From Peptococcaceae bacterium BICA1-7 (lineage in GTDB: Bacteria; Bacillota; Desulfotomaculia; Desulfotomaculales; Desulfocucumaceae): a DNA stretch of 64,000 nt. The DNA is taken from the NCBI GenBank assembly GCA_000802095.1, contig JUEB01000011.1, forward strand, positions 186,001-250,000, written 5' to 3'. The notes under the pieces are model-generated. The model saw only the letters and a list, made by a program, of their open reading frames with translations, did not search any database and was not told the origin of the DNA. The position numbers and the translations under genes were made by a program. This document shows, piece by piece, positions 39,853-50,268 of this stretch. Numbering within the stretch: the stretch's first letter is position 1; each line of letters begins with the position of its first letter.

Positions 39853-40106
39853 ATTAACTCCTCCAGATATATTTGTCATACACCACTCCATCTTTTTTCG
39901 CTGCCAGCCTTTTATTTACCTTCCTCAGCCATTTAAAAAAATAAATTACCACCCCCTAATTGTCGCATAAATGGTTGTAAAAGCAGAAAAAGCTAGTTTT
40001 TTGTAGGAAAAATTTAGCATGTCCAGTGGAGGATTCCATAGCACATTGTCTAAGTATTATTCTATTTATCATATATTTCCCGCTCAGGGAAAGGCAGTGA
40101 TATTCT

Positions 40107-42395
40107 GTGTCTTATTATGAAATAACAGAAAATATACTTTCCAGCATAGATGAGATTGTATATGTCAGGGATCTGCAAAAAAATATCATATTTATGAACA
40201 GGAAGGCCGAAGAAATCACAGGGCTGAGCGCTGTGGAGTCCATCAACGCAAGAAAATGCTACGATGTATTCAGCAGCGCCGGAAACTGCCGGGACAGCTG
40301 CCCGGTTGACTCCATAATACAAAATCAGTGCGCCTCCGATAACTTTTTTGAGGTTGTGCTAAAAAGCAGCCAGGGCAGCCTTAAGCACTATAAAACCTCC
40401 GCTTCCCCCCTTGTTTTGGAGGGCCGGATCTGCGGCAGCATTGTGCTCATGAGGGATATTGATGATTTAAAAGAGTATGAAAAAACATATGTTGAGACTA
40501 TCAAGGAGCTAAAAGAGGAGATTAGTAAAAGAAAGCTCCTGGAAATAACCCTTTCGGAATCTGAAGAGTACTACCGGACCATGTTTGAATACACCGGCAC
40601 GGCTATTATCGTCATTGAGGAGGATAAAACAGTCTCCATGGTCAACAGGGAAATGGAAAGGCTTTCCGGTTACTCCCCCCGGGAAGTCATCGGAAAGCCC
40701 TGGGATCAGCTGTTTATTCACCCCGAAGATGTGAAGAAGATGCAGAAATACCACGACGAGAGACGTCAGGGCAAGAATGCTCCCACCCAGTACGAATTCA
40801 GGATTATAGACAAGCTGGGTGTGGTAAAAAAAATACTCTATACCATAAACCTTGTGCCGGAAACAAATAAGAGCATTGGTTCCCTTTTAGACATATCAGA
40901 GCTAAAAAAAATGGAAATGCATCTACGGGAGTCAGAGGAAAAATACCGGCTTCTTATAGAGAATATAGAGGACGGTTATTATGAGGTGGACCTGGAAGGA
41001 AACCTTCTTTTCTGCAATGAAGCTCTTGTCAAAATATACGGGGGCCGGGGCAAGATTATCGGCATTAACTACAAACACTATACCGACAGGGAAAACGCCA
41101 AACTCATTTATAAGGCTTACAATAAGGTCTTTAATTCCGGAAAGGCCGAGAAGGGCTTTAGCCTGAATATCACCAGGGAAGACGGAACCATAAGGATTGT
41201 AGAGGTTTCCATCTCACTTATCAGGGACGGCAGTGGTGTGCCCAAAGGGTTTAGGGGCATAGTCAGGGATATTACGGAAAGGCGGCAGGCAGAAGACAGA
41301 CTGAAGTACCTCAGCATGCACGATGTTATGACAGGCCTTTACAACAGGACCTATTTCGAGGAAGAGATGTCCAGGATCAGCCGGGGCAGATTCTCCCCGG
41401 TAACAATGATATGTTGTGACGTAGACGGGCTGAAGCTGGTGAATGACACCTTCGGGCACAAAAAAGGTGACGAGCTGCTGGAATCTGTTGCAGAGATACT
41501 TAAAGGTCCCTTCAGGGCCTCTGATGTGGTGGCCAGGACCGGGGGAGACGAGTTTTCCATTATACTTCCCCAAACCGATGAGAAGGCCGCCAGAAGAATT
41601 TGTGACCGGATCAAACAGTCCCTGAAAAAATATAATAGAGAATCTTCAAGTCTGCCCATAAGCCTTTCAATAGGCATGGCCACAGGCAACATCACCAAAA
41701 AGACCAGCTGCAATTACCTTTACAAGCAGGCGGATAACGATATGTACCGCCATAAAATGAAAAGCAGGGTGGCCTCCCAAAACACCCTGGTAAATTCCAT
41801 TATAGAAACCCTTTCCGGGAAAGACCTGCTCTCCAGGGGACATGCAGAAAGAATATATAATATTGCCTGCCGGCTGGCCCAGGCCGCTAACCTATCCCCC
41901 AGGGACCTGGAAGACATACGGCTCCTGTCCAGATACCACGATATAGGAAAGGCCGGCATATCCGACAGAATTCTATTTAAGCCCGGACCACTCAATAAAA
42001 AAGAATGGGCAGAAATGAAGCTGCACAGTGAAATAGGCTTCAGGCTGGCCAGGTCCACACCGGACCTATCATATATAGCCGAGTGGATTCTATCTCACCA
42101 CGAGTGGTGGAATGGAAGGGGATACCCCAGGGGGCTGAGGGGATATCAGATTCCCTTGCTGTCCAGGCTGTTTTTCATAATGGAGGCCTATGACGCCATG
42201 ACCACTGACAAGCCGTACAGAAAGGCCATGAGCCACGGGGAGGCCGTCAGGGAGCTGGAAAGGTGCTCCGGAATACAGTTCGACCCTGAGCTGACCAGGC
42301 TGTTTATCGAAACAATGTCAAAGCTGGTCAAAGTAAAAAAGGAGAGCCCTGCGGCGGAAAACAAAAACCGAAAGAGTCAAAAGCTGAAAGGCTAG
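40107..42395 (+). CDS. Multi-PAS GGDEF/HD-GYP signalling protein
   Basis: The 762-residue cytoplasmic protein begins at a GTG. It has three PAS domains (about 10-115, 150-265 and 275-395), a GGDEF domain (about 400-560) with intact RTGGDEF, and an HD-GYP domain (about 570-745) with YHDIGKAG, HHEWWNGRGYP and a YDAM motif. GGDEF makes cyclic di-GMP and HD-GYP hydrolyses it, so the protein may switch between the two according to PAS input. A cysteine group (CYDVFSSAGNCRDSCP) in the first PAS might bind a metal or cluster. A close relative is at 55586. Confidence 0.93.
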   Translation: MSYYEITENILSSIDEIVYVRDLQKNIIFMNRKAEEITGLSAVESINARKCYDVFSSAGNCRDSCPVDSIIQNQCASDNFFEVVLKSSQGSLKHYKTSASPLVLEGRICGSIVLMRDIDDLKEYEKTYVETIKELKEEISKRKLLEITLSESEEYYRTMFEYTGTAIIVIEEDKTVSMVNREMERLSGYSPREVIGKPWDQLFIHPEDVKKMQKYHDERRQGKNAPTQYEFRIIDKLGVVKKILYTINLVPETNKSIGSLLDISELKKMEMHLRESEEKYRLLIENIEDGYYEVDLEGNLLFCNEALVKIYGGRGKIIGINYKHYTDRENAKLIYKAYNKVFNSGKAEKGFSLNITREDGTIRIVEVSISLIRDGSGVPKGFRGIVRDITERRQAEDRLKYLSMHDVMTGLYNRTYFEEEMSRISRGRFSPVTMICCDVDGLKLVNDTFGHKKGDELLESVAEILKGPFRASDVVARTGGDEFSIILPQTDEKAARRICDRIKQSLKKYNRESSSLPISLSIGMATGNITKKTSCNYLYKQADNDMYRHKMKSRVASQNTLVNSIIETLSGKDLLSRGHAERIYNIACRLAQAANLSPRDLEDIRLLSRYHDIGKAGISDRILFKPGPLNKKEWAEMKLHSEIGFRLARSTPDLSYIAEWILSHHEWWNGRGYPRGLRGYQIPLLSRLFFIMEAYDAMTTDKPYRKAMSHGEAVRELERCSGIQFDPELTRLFIETMSKLVKVKKESPAAENKNRKSQKLKG

Positions 42396-43276
42396 CCAGG
42401 CGCTTGCTCCCGTCCCGGCTCTATCCTGAGTATTATTATGCCGGCCAATATCATGGCCCCTCCCGCCGCCTGAAAAACAGTCATTGACTCACCCAGCAGG
42501 AGGGCGGAAAAGCATACCGTAACAACTACCTCAAAGGTACTGATTATTGAAGCCCGGCCTGCTTCCAGCATTTTTAGCCCGGCGAAAAGGAAAAGTATGC
42601 CCAGACAGGTGGATATCACTGCCACAGAAATTATCCAAAGCCAGGTGGCGGCCGGGAGAACGGTGTTTATCCCTCCCGAGGCCAGCCCGTAGCCGGTAAA
42701 GCCCACTGCCGCAAAGGATAGCACGTAAGCGGTAACCACCAATGGGGAGTGCCTGCCCACTATTTTTTTTCCGTACAGCAGGTACACAGTATACGCCAAA
42801 GAGGCTCCCAGGGCCAGTAAAACCCCCCTTACATTTACCCCGCTGCCCAGATTCCCCAGCACCAGTACAAGTCCCGCAGTGGAAAGCGCCAGGGCCGAGG
42901 TCTTTTTAAGGGTGAGGGGGTAGCGGTAGACCACCAGTTCGTACACAGATACCATCACGGGGTGGATAAAAAGTATCATCGAGGCCAGGGAGGCCGGTAT
43001 ATAAAGAAGTGAGGAAAAAAATAAGGTTGAGGAAAAACCATACCCCACCAGGCTCAGCAAAAAGAAAGAGCCCATTTCCCCGGCGCTGATGCCGGCTGCC
43101 TGCCTCCGGACGATCACCAGCAGCCAGAGAAAAAGAGAGGCCAGCACAAACCTCCCCGAAAGCACTGTGGCCAGGTTGGCCTGGCCAGCGTAGGCAAATT
43201 TTACAAAAATAGCCATAAAGCCATAGCAGACCGCCGATATTACCACCAGCAAGGCCCCTGCATGTTCCTGCTTCAT
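42392..43276 (-). CDS. EamA/DMT-family transporter
   Basis: The protein has about 294 residues in ten helices made of two EamA repeats, with VISAVCYGFMAIFVKFAY at the start and a GASLAYTVYLLYGKKIVG pattern opening the second half. The family exports amino acids and metabolites. It lies 9 bases downstream of the amino acid ABC ATPase gene, so export and uptake of amino acids may be coordinated. It overlaps the convergent HD-GYP gene by four bases. Confidence 0.88.
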   Translation of the reverse strand: MKQEHAGALLVVISAVCYGFMAIFVKFAYAGQANLATVLSGRFVLASLFLWLLVIVRRQAAGISAGEMGSFFLLSLVGYGFSSTLFFSSLLYIPASLASMILFIHPVMVSVYELVVYRYPLTLKKTSALALSTAGLVLVLGNLGSGVNVRGVLLALGASLAYTVYLLYGKKIVGRHSPLVVTAYVLSFAAVGFTGYGLASGGINTVLPAATWLWIISVAVISTCLGILFLFAGLKMLEAGRASIISTFEVVVTVCFSALLLGESMTVFQAAGGAMILAGIIILRIEPGREQAPG

Positions 43277-43293
43277 ATTGCACAAAAGTCTTT

Positions 43294-44016
43294 CTATAAA
43301 ATCTTGCTAAGGAAAGCCTTCAGCCTGTTATTCCTGGGGTCCAGGAACAGCTCCTCAGGCGTCCCCTCCTCCACTATGAGGCCCTCATCCATAAAAATAA
43401 CCCTGTCCCCCACTTCCCTGGCAAATCCCATTTCGTGGGTGACCACCACCATGGTCATACCCTCCCGGGCCAGGTCCTTCATTACGGCCAGCACCTCCCC
43501 CACCATCTCCGGGTCCAGGGCCGAGGTGGGCTCGTCAAAGAGCATAACCTTGGGCTGCATGGCCAGTGCCCTGGCGATGGCCACTCTTTGCTGCTGCCCT
43601 CCGGAAAGCTGGTCTGGGTATACATTGGCCTTATCACTTAGGCCCACCTTTTTTAGCAGGCTGTGGCCCAGCGACTCAGCGTCCCCCTTGGAAAGTTTTT
43701 TTACCTTCAGGGGGGCCAGGCAGATGTTTTCCAGGGCGCTCTTGTGGGGAAACAGGTTAAACCTCTGAAAAACCATACCCACTTCCGCCCGTACAAAATT
43801 TATATTGGTCTTGGGGTCCAGTAGAGAGACCCCGTCAATACTTATTTTTCCGGCGGTAGGATCTTCCAGCATGTTTATGCACCTTAAAAAAGTGCTCTTG
43901 CCGGACCCTGACGGGCCTATAACCACCACCACCTCCCGGGGTGAAACATGGCAGTCAATGCCGTTTAAAACCTTAAGCTTGCCGAAGCTTTTGTGCAGCC
44001 CCTCAACACTAATCAC
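43294..44016 (-). CDS. Polar amino acid ABC transporter ATPase (GlnQ-like)
   Basis: The 240-residue protein has the full ABC set: [18 protein letters not shown], the signature [15 protein letters not shown], Walker [14 protein letters not shown] and the switch His in VVTHEMGFA. The [11 protein letters not shown]-loop is that of the GlnQ/HisP/ArtP group. Its start overlaps the permease end by eight bases. It forms an importer with the genes at 44009 and 44815. Confidence 0.95.
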   Translation of the reverse strand: MISVEGLHKSFGKLKVLNGIDCHVSPREVVVVIGPSGSGKSTFLRCINMLEDPTAGKISIDGVSLLDPKTNINFVRAEVGMVFQRFNLFPHKSALENICLAPLKVKKLSKGDAESLGHSLLKKVGLSDKANVYPDQLSGGQQQRVAIARALAMQPKVMLFDEPTSALDPEMVGEVLAVMKDLAREGMTMVVVTHEMGFAREVGDRVIFMDEGLIVEEGTPEELFLDPRNNRLKAFLSKIL

Positions 44017-44716
44017 CTGTTTTCAGCCTCCTCTCAGTATAGTCCACCAGGCGGCTGAAAGTAAATGTCATGGCCAGGTAGAGTAAAGCCACGGTAAACC
44101 AGACCGGTAAGGCCACGTAGGTCTGCCCCACAATAAGCTGGCCCCTCCGGGTCAGCTCAGCGAATCCTATAACTGAAAGAAGGGAAGTATCTTTAAGCAT
44201 GGCAATAAACTCGTTGCCCAGCGGGGGAATAACCCGCTTAAAGGCCTGTGGGAGTATCACATAGCGCATGGCCTGTCCGGCTGTCATACCAAGGGACCTG
44301 GCCGCCTCCACCTGGCCCCTTTCGATGGACTGCACCCCTGCCCTGAATATTTCAGCAATATAGGCGCCGCTGTTCAGGCTGCAGGCCACCACACCCGCAA
44401 GAAATACAGGGAACATATGGCTTTCGATAAACCAAGGCGCTATCCCGCGGTCCACAAAAAAAGTCTGTAAATCCCTGAAATACTGGGGAAGGGGTAGAGC
44501 AAAATATATTATCATGATCTGGACCAGCAGGGGAGTTCCCCGGAAAAAGTCCACATAGGCGGTGGCTGCCAGCTTTATGGACCTTTTTTTGGAAAGCCTG
44601 GCCAGTCCCACGATCAGCCCTATAATACACCCAAAGGCCACTGATGTTAAGGTTACCCCCAATGTGGCCGCAGCGCCCATCAGCATAACTGGAAAAGTCT
44701 TAATAACAACTTCCAC
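44009..44716 (-). CDS. Polar amino acid ABC transporter permease
   Basis: The 235-residue protein has about five helices. The cytoplasmic coupling region [33 protein letters not shown] is the classical HisM/GlnP loop. The early [13 protein letters not shown] is also family-typical. With one permease gene the transporter is a homodimer. Confidence 0.94.
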   Translation of the reverse strand: MEVVIKTFPVMLMGAAATLGVTLTSVAFGCIIGLIVGLARLSKKRSIKLAATAYVDFFRGTPLLVQIMIIYFALPLPQYFRDLQTFFVDRGIAPWFIESHMFPVFLAGVVACSLNSGAYIAEIFRAGVQSIERGQVEAARSLGMTAGQAMRYVILPQAFKRVIPPLGNEFIAMLKDTSLLSVIGFAELTRRGQLIVGQTYVALPVWFTVALLYLAMTFTFSRLVDYTERRLKTGD

Positions 44717-44748
44717 AATATCACCTCAAAAATTTAAGGAAGACATTA

Positions 44749-44781
44749 AATATGCGTAACACGGGAAGTGTTACGCATATT
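44749..44781 (-). promoter_or_regulatory. Intercistronic hairpin between binding protein and permease
   Basis: AATATGCGTAACAC and its perfect inverse surround GGGAA. It sits between the gene for the binding protein and the permease gene. Such stems commonly protect the upstream message, giving an excess of binding protein over membrane parts. Confidence 0.65.
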
Positions 44782-44814
44782 CTAATGTGTGTTTATTTAA
44801 GTGGTTTCCTGGTC

Positions 44815-45645
44815 TTATTTGGCGGGGGGCTCACCCGGCAGGTAGGCAGGGGGGTCCGCGCCAAACCATTTCTTGTAGATTTCAGCGTATTTGCCGTTTT
44901 CCTTCAGGGTCTTCAGAGCCTTGTCGAAGGTATCCTTCAGCTCGGTATTCTTTTTCGGGAAAGCAATTCCATAGTGCTCGCTGGTCTTTAGGTCTCCCAC
45001 AATCATAACGTCTTTGGCTGTGTTGTTCTTTACAAAATAAGCGCTCACCGGGAAGTCGTTCACCACTGCGTCCACCGCTCCGCTTTTCAGGGCGAGGAAA
45101 GCTTCATTGATGGTGTTGTAGTCGGTTACCTTGGCGTTGGGCACCTTGCGGGCCTCTTCGGCTCCGGTGGTGGAAATCTGCACACCCAGCTTTTTGCCCT
45201 TAAGGTCGTCAAAGCCCTTGATGTCTTTGTTGTCGGTTTTTACAGCCACGCTCTGGCCGGACAGGTAGTACGGCAAAGAGAAGTTAACCGCTTTTTTCCT
45301 CTCGTCGGTTATGGTCATGGCCGAGATGGCCCCGTCCACGCTGGCGGTTTCCAGCGCCGGTATAATGCCGTCAAAATTCATGCTGCGGATTTCAATGTCC
45401 AGGTTGGCTGTCTCTGCGATAGCATTGACCAGGTCAATATCAAATCCAACAAATTTACCCGACTGAGGATCCTGTGATTCAAAAGGAGCATAGGCGGTAT
45501 CCGATCCCAGTACAACCTTTTTCTTGGCGGCAGGCTCAGTCTTATTCTCGCCGGCCGTATCCTTGCTGCCCCCGCAGCCCGCTGCAGTAATGGCCAGAGC
45601 CGCCACTACCAGTCCCACCAGTAAAAGCTTGATTGCCTTTTTCAA
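44815..45645 (-). CDS. Amino acid ABC transporter substrate-binding lipoprotein
   Basis: The protein has about 276 residues from TTG 45645 behind GGGGGAGGA; the frame can be extended to 45663. The signal peptide ends in the lipobox TAAGC, so it is a lipoprotein. The domain has the SBP family 3 pattern: YAPFESQDPQSGKFVGFDIDLVNAI, then VDGAISAMTITDERKK and GIAFPKKNTELKD. Ligand is a polar amino acid such as Gln, Arg or His; not resolved. Confidence 0.94.
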   Translation of the reverse strand: MKKAIKLLLVGLVVAALAITAAGCGGSKDTAGENKTEPAAKKKVVLGSDTAYAPFESQDPQSGKFVGFDIDLVNAIAETANLDIEIRSMNFDGIIPALETASVDGAISAMTITDERKKAVNFSLPYYLSGQSVAVKTDNKDIKGFDDLKGKKLGVQISTTGAEEARKVPNAKVTDYNTINEAFLALKSGAVDAVVNDFPVSAYFVKNNTAKDVMIVGDLKTSEHYGIAFPKKNTELKDTFDKALKTLKENGKYAEIYKKWFGADPPAYLPGEPPAK

Positions 45646-45841
45646 AAAATTATCCTCCCCCACTAAAAATTCGGGCTTAAGCCCACAAACTTTGATAGAT
45701 TCTTTTTTTCTACTCTAAAGTGAAAAATCCTGCCTAGAATTATATACGACTATATTTTTTGTTTGCTGTGACCGATCACTTGACACCTTTTCCAAAGCCA
45801 TGAGAGAATATCTGATATTTAGTGCTGGAGGAGCATCCGGG

Positions 45842-46771
45842 TTGAATACAAATAACAAAAATAGACATCACAAGGCTAACCTGGCCCTATTAGGCGTCGC
45901 CTTTATCTGGGGAATCACTTTTGTAGTGGTGAAGGACGCACTGGATTACATAGGCCCCTTTTATTTTCTGGCCATAAGGTTCGCCATGGCGTTCTTATTC
46001 CTTTTGGCAGTTTATTTTAAGCGCATGGCCGGAACAACAGGGAAGGAACTGGGCGCCGGAATATTTATAGGGCTTTTCCTTTTTGGGGGATACTCCTTTC
46101 AGACGGTGGGACTGCAGTATACCGGGGCCGCCAATGCCGGGTTTATAACCGGCCTTTCGGTGGTGCTGGTCCCTATATTTGCTCTTTTTTCATCCAGGCT
46201 GCTGCCTTCATTTTTTCTTTGCGCCGGCGTGTTGTGCTCAGTGACGGGCCTGGCGCTTCTGTCCGTTAACGATTCACTGTCCCTTAACTACGGAGACCTG
46301 CTGGTCTTTTTCTGCGCGGTGTGCTTTGCCGGACATATACTGCTGGTTGGAAAATACACCGCCCAGTTCAGTCCCATAAGGCTGACCATTATCCAGATTG
46401 GAACGGTCTCGGCTATCAGCCTTCTGACCGGCATGTCGGTGGAAACAATGCCCGCCACAATAACAGGGCCGGTCTGGACAGCCCTTTTAATCACCGCCAT
46501 ACCGGCCACCTCTCTGGCCTTCCTTATTCAAAACAGAGTGCAGAAATACACCTCTGCCACCAATACTGCCATAATCTTCACCATGGAGCCGGTATTTGCC
46601 GGCCTGGGGGCCTTTCTTCTGGCCGGGGAGGTTCTTTCCTACCGCCAGTTGGCCGGATGTATTCTCATACTGGCAGGAATGCTGGCTGCCGAGCTAAAGG
46701 GAACAACGACAAAAAAACCGCCTTCCGGCGGTGCGTCTTTACAGACGGCGGGGAGACAGGAGACTGCTTAA
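45842..46771 (+). CDS. EamA/DMT-family transporter
   Basis: The protein has about 309 residues from TTG 45842, 8 bases after GGAGGAG; the ATG at 45800 has no ribosome site. Ten helices in two EamA repeats begin with LALLGVAFIWGITFVVVKDAL. The late AAELKGTTTKKPPSGG tail is hydrophilic. It probably exports a metabolite. It is divergent from the amino acid ABC operon, sharing a 195-base control region. Confidence 0.87.
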   Translation: MNTNNKNRHHKANLALLGVAFIWGITFVVVKDALDYIGPFYFLAIRFAMAFLFLLAVYFKRMAGTTGKELGAGIFIGLFLFGGYSFQTVGLQYTGAANAGFITGLSVVLVPIFALFSSRLLPSFFLCAGVLCSVTGLALLSVNDSLSLNYGDLLVFFCAVCFAGHILLVGKYTAQFSPIRLTIIQIGTVSAISLLTGMSVETMPATITGPVWTALLITAIPATSLAFLIQNRVQKYTSATNTAIIFTMEPVFAGLGAFLLAGEVLSYRQLAGCILILAGMLAAELKGTTTKKPPSGGASLQTAGRQETA

Positions 46772-46782
46772 AGGTAAGACCT

Positions 46783-46882
46783 CTGGTCGGGAGACAGCCG
46801 ACAAAATAGGAAGGCCACAGAATGGCCCAAAGCCCCTGCCGGAATGTTTTATTCTGTCTCCTGTCATCTGTCTCCTGACCAG
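46783..46882. repeat. Imperfect inverted repeat behind the DMT gene
   Basis: CTGGTCGGGAGACAG at 46783 is matched by its inverse with one mismatch at 46868-46882, enclosing about 70 bases that contain more GGAGACAG-like words. It is too far apart for a simple terminator. It may be a small non-autonomous insertion or a recombined end. Confidence 0.4.
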
Positions 46883-46905
46883 TAAAATATTCAGCATGAG
46901 CATTT

Positions 46906-47187
46906 TCACAGTAATTCTGTCTGTATATCCAGTATTTCTACCGTTCCGGCGGCCTCAACAAACCTGATAACCGCCGCCAGCATCTGGTGGGCGTGGGAAT
47001 TATCGTTGGTAACACAGGTCACTCCCACTGTTGAGTGCTGCCATTTGTCCTGCAGTCCAACCTCTGCCACCGAAACATTAAAACGCGATTTCATTCTGGA
47101 CAAAAGGCTCTTTAATATTCTGCGCTTACTTTTTAATGATGAGCATTCTCCCATGAACAGTTCCAGAGTCAGCACCCCTATCACCAT
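46906..47187 (-). CDS. DUF503 protein (YlxP-like)
   Basis: The protein has 93 residues. The sequence VIGVLTLELFMGECSSLKSKRRILKSLLSRMKSRFNVSVAEV matches DUF503/YlxP, a small ferredoxin-like fold protein often encoded beside infB and rbfA and thought to help ribosome maturation. Here it is away from those genes. GGGGTGG lies before the ATG. Confidence 0.88.
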   Translation of the reverse strand: MVIGVLTLELFMGECSSLKSKRRILKSLLSRMKSRFNVSVAEVGLQDKWQHSTVGVTCVTNDNSHAHQMLAAVIRFVEAAGTVEILDIQTELL

Positions 47188-47346
47188 TTGACCACCCCGC
47201 CGCCATATAAGGTCTTATAACATTATACCGGGACTGCGTAAAAAGTCCAATCCCGGGGTTTTAAGTATAAAAAAGCCGCTCCTTTGCACAGGAGCAGCTT
47301 TTACCGCTGCAACACCACTATATATTTAAGATCTTTATCAAGAAAG

Positions 47347-49953
47347 CTACAGGCCCTCTTTTCTTGTGTCGAACTCCAGGCCGCCGTTACGGCCGACAAG
47401 CGCCACCTCATACCCGGGCAGCAGATCTCCCTTTACTATCATCCTGCTGAGAGGTGTTTCCACCTTTTGCTGGATTAGCCTTTTCAGCGGCCTGGCTCCG
47501 TATGCAGGCTGGTAGCCCTCCCCGGCCAGATAGTCAAGGGCGCTTTCATCCCACTTAAGCCTTATACCGGTGCCGGAGAGCACTCTCCCGTAAAGCTTTT
47601 CCAGCAAAAGGCCGGCTATTCTTTTTACCTGCGGCTGGTTAAGGGCATGGAACACCACAGTCTCATCAACACGGTTTAGAAATTCCGGGCGGAAATACTG
47701 CCTCAGTATGCCCAGCACCTTTTCCCTCATCTGCTCGAAGTCCCCTCCCCTTTCCTGCTGGGCCAGTATCTCCTGGCTGCCCAGGTTGGAGGTCATAATC
47801 ACCACTGCATTCTGGAAATTCACCGTCCGGCCCTGCCCGTCGGTAAGCCTCCCGTCATCTAAAAGCTGCAGCAGCACATTGAATACATCCTGGTGTGCCT
47901 TTTCTATCTCATCCAGCAATATCACCGAGTAGGGCTTGCGGCGTACCGCCTCGGTCAGCTGGCCGCCCTCCTCGTAGCCCACATAGCCGGGGGGCGCCCC
48001 GATAAGGCGGGCCACAGTATGCTTTTCCATATATTCCGACATGTCTAGACGTGTTATGCTCCGCTCGTCGTCAAAAAGCGCCTGGGCAAGGGCCCTGGCC
48101 AGCTCTGTTTTTCCGACTCCGGTGGGTCCCAGGAAGATAAAGCTGCCTATGGGGCGGTGGGGGTCTTTTATGCCTGCCCTGGCGCGCAGCACGGCGTCAG
48201 CCACCGCCCGCACCGCCTCATCCTGTCCGATAACCCTCCTGTGCAGCTCATCGTCTAAGTGCGCCAGCTTTTCCTTTTCCCCCTCCATCAGCCTGCTGAC
48301 CGGTATTCCGGTCCACCGGCTGATCACCCTGGCAATATCCTCCTCGTCCACCTCTTCCTTGAGAACCATGCTGTGCTTCTGCTTCTCGGCCAGCAGGTCC
48401 TCCTCGGCCCCAAGCCTTCTTTCCAGGCCGTTCAGCCGGCCGTATTTCAGCTCCGCCAGGCGGTTCAAGTCATATTCACGCTCGGCCCTCTCTATTTCCT
48501 GCCGGGTTTCCTCTATTTCTTTTTTCAGCTCCCGCACACGGGAAATGGCCTGTTTCTCTGTCTCCCACTGTGCCTTTAGGGCCCCGGACTCGGAGCGCAG
48601 GCCGGCCAGCTGCTCCTTTATCTTTTCCAGCCTGTCCCGGGAGGCCTGATCCTTTTCCTTGTTCAGGGCTGCCTCCTCTATTTCCAGCTGCATTATGCGG
48701 CGGGTAATCTCATCCAGATCTGCCGGCATACTGTCAATTTCAGTGCGCAGCCTTGCCCCCGCCTCATCCATAAGGTCTATGGCCTTGTCCGGAAGAAAGC
48801 GGTCGGATATATACCGGTCGGAAAGGGTAGCCGCAGCTACCAGGGCGCTGTCCTGTATGCGCACACCGTGGTGCACCTCATACCTCTCTTTAAGCCCCCG
48901 TAAAATGGAGACAGTGTCCTCCACCGAGGGAGGCCTCACTATTACCGGCTGGAAGCGCCTTTCCAGGGCGGCGTCCTTTTCCACGTGCCTGCGGTACTCA
49001 TCCAGGGTGGTAGCTCCTATGGTCCTCAATTCACCCCGGGCCAGCATGGGCTTTAACAGGTTGCCGGCGTCCACAGCCCCTTCGGCCGCGCCCGCCCCCA
49101 CCACTGTGTGCAGCTCGTCAATGAACAGTATTATCCTTCCCTGGGACTCCTGGACATCCTTTAAGACAGCCTTCATTCTCTCTTCGAACTCTCCCCGGTA
49201 CTTGGCCCCGGCCAGCAGCGACCCCATATCAAGCCCAATCAGCTTTTTTTCTTTAAGTCCCTCGGGAACATCTCCGGCCACAATACGCCTGGCCAGCCCC
49301 TCCACAATGGCGGTTTTGCCAACCCCCGGCTCACCTATAAGCACCGGGTTGTTTTTTGTCCTCCGGGAGAGTATCTCCATTACTCTCCTTATCTCATTAT
49401 CCCTGCCGATAACCGGGTCCAGCCTGCCCTCCAGGGCCAGCCTGGTAAGGTCACGGCCATAGCGTTCAAGGGCCTCGTAGGTTTCCTCGGGATTTTCTCC
49501 GGTAACCCTCTGAGTGCCGCGCACCGCCCTGAGGGAGGAAAGCAGCGCCTCCCGGGACAGCCCGGATTTTTTCAATACCTCCATGGTCTCGGGCTCCCCG
49601 TCCTCCAAAAGGCCCAGGAGAAGGTGCTCAACACTTACATATTCGTCTTTCATCCCCCTGGCTTCCTTTTCAGCCCTGGCCAGCACCCTGGCCAGCCCGG
49701 CGCCCATATGCAGGGGTCCGTCATAGCCGGTTACCACGGGTATTTTTTTCAATAGTGCTTCCGCTGTAGCGGTAAGTATGACAGTGTTCACCCCGGCATG
49801 ATCCAGAAAGCGGGGAACGATGCCCCCTTCCTGGGTTAACAGGGTGTACAGCAAATGCTTTCCGGTAACTTCCTGGTGGTGTTTCTCAGCCGCCAGCTGC
49901 TGCGCCGAGGCCAGGGAGTCCCTTGATTTTTGAGTGTAGCGGTTCATATCCAT
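47347..49953 (-). CDS. clpB: ClpB disaggregase
   Basis: The 868-residue protein has typical ClpB length. It has the N-terminal Clp-N double repeat (1-145), AAA-1 (Walker A GEPGVGKT near 205, arginine fingers in RRF-Q), the coiled-coil middle domain (about 405-525) that marks ClpB rather than ClpA/C, and AAA-2 with [11 protein letters not shown] near 608 and the small C-terminal D2 domain. It pulls proteins out of aggregates together with DnaK. It is the last gene of the dnaK-grpE-dnaJ-cbpM-clpB operon. AAAGGAGGTG lies before the start. Confidence 0.97.
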   Translation of the reverse strand: MDMNRYTQKSRDSLASAQQLAAEKHHQEVTGKHLLYTLLTQEGGIVPRFLDHAGVNTVILTATAEALLKKIPVVTGYDGPLHMGAGLARVLARAEKEARGMKDEYVSVEHLLLGLLEDGEPETMEVLKKSGLSREALLSSLRAVRGTQRVTGENPEETYEALERYGRDLTRLALEGRLDPVIGRDNEIRRVMEILSRRTKNNPVLIGEPGVGKTAIVEGLARRIVAGDVPEGLKEKKLIGLDMGSLLAGAKYRGEFEERMKAVLKDVQESQGRIILFIDELHTVVGAGAAEGAVDAGNLLKPMLARGELRTIGATTLDEYRRHVEKDAALERRFQPVIVRPPSVEDTVSILRGLKERYEVHHGVRIQDSALVAAATLSDRYISDRFLPDKAIDLMDEAGARLRTEIDSMPADLDEITRRIMQLEIEEAALNKEKDQASRDRLEKIKEQLAGLRSESGALKAQWETEKQAISRVRELKKEIEETRQEIERAEREYDLNRLAELKYGRLNGLERRLGAEEDLLAEKQKHSMVLKEEVDEEDIARVISRWTGIPVSRLMEGEKEKLAHLDDELHRRVIGQDEAVRAVADAVLRARAGIKDPHRPIGSFIFLGPTGVGKTELARALAQALFDDERSITRLDMSEYMEKHTVARLIGAPPGYVGYEEGGQLTEAVRRKPYSVILLDEIEKAHQDVFNVLLQLLDDGRLTDGQGRTVNFQNAVVIMTSNLGSQEILAQQERGGDFEQMREKVLGILRQYFRPEFLNRVDETVVFHALNQPQVKRIAGLLLEKLYGRVLSGTGIRLKWDESALDYLAGEGYQPAYGARPLKRLIQQKVETPLSRMIVKGDLLPGYEVALVGRNGGLEFDTRKEGL

Positions 49954-49962
49954 ACTGGGTGT

Positions 49963-50268
49963 TCACCTCCTTTTCAGCCGGGCAATTTCTTCCTCGAGCA
50001 TTTCCACACGTTCAAGCAGCTCCAGTATCACCGCCGCTCCCGGAAGGTTTATCCCCAGGCCGCTTCTCAGCCGGAGAAGCTTCCCAACCCGGTAAACATG
50101 TCTGGCCGGCATATACCCCCGGCGGACTTCCACTATGCCCAGATCGGCCAGAGCATGAATCATATCGGGATGAACGTCAAGGCTGTTGATATTCACCCAA
50201 ACGTCTTCTTCATTCTCCGGAAGGGAGTGGCGGTATATTTCCATATAGAATTTATTCAATTCCCTCAC
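49963..50268 (-). CDS. CbpM/HspR-like chaperone modulator
   Basis: The protein has 101 residues from a GTG that overlaps the dnaJ-like stop. It has a MerR-like N-terminal winged helix ([50 protein letters not shown] is the full domain) and a C-terminal coiled coil ([19 protein letters not shown]). CbpM binds the J-domain of CbpA and inhibits it, while HspR is a related repressor of dnaK. Position right after a CbpA-type gene favours CbpM-like. A DNA-binding role is not excluded. Confidence 0.72.
   Translation of the reverse strand: MRELNKFYMEIYRHSLPENEEDVWVNINSLDVHPDMIHALADLGIVEVRRGYMPARHVYRVGKLLRLRSGLGINLPGAAVILELLERVEMLEEEIARLKRR

Noticed and set aside
39124-39891. Start of the thymidylate-synthase-like gene at 39891
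   Set aside because: The GGAGGAG site lies inside that frame and points to ATG 39852.
48041-49462. Long open frames antisense to clpB and dnaK (for example 48041-48649, 48659-49462 and 52082-52954)
   Set aside because: They are Ser/Arg-rich mirror frames of GC-rich, strongly conserved genes and lack ribosome sites and recognisable domains.
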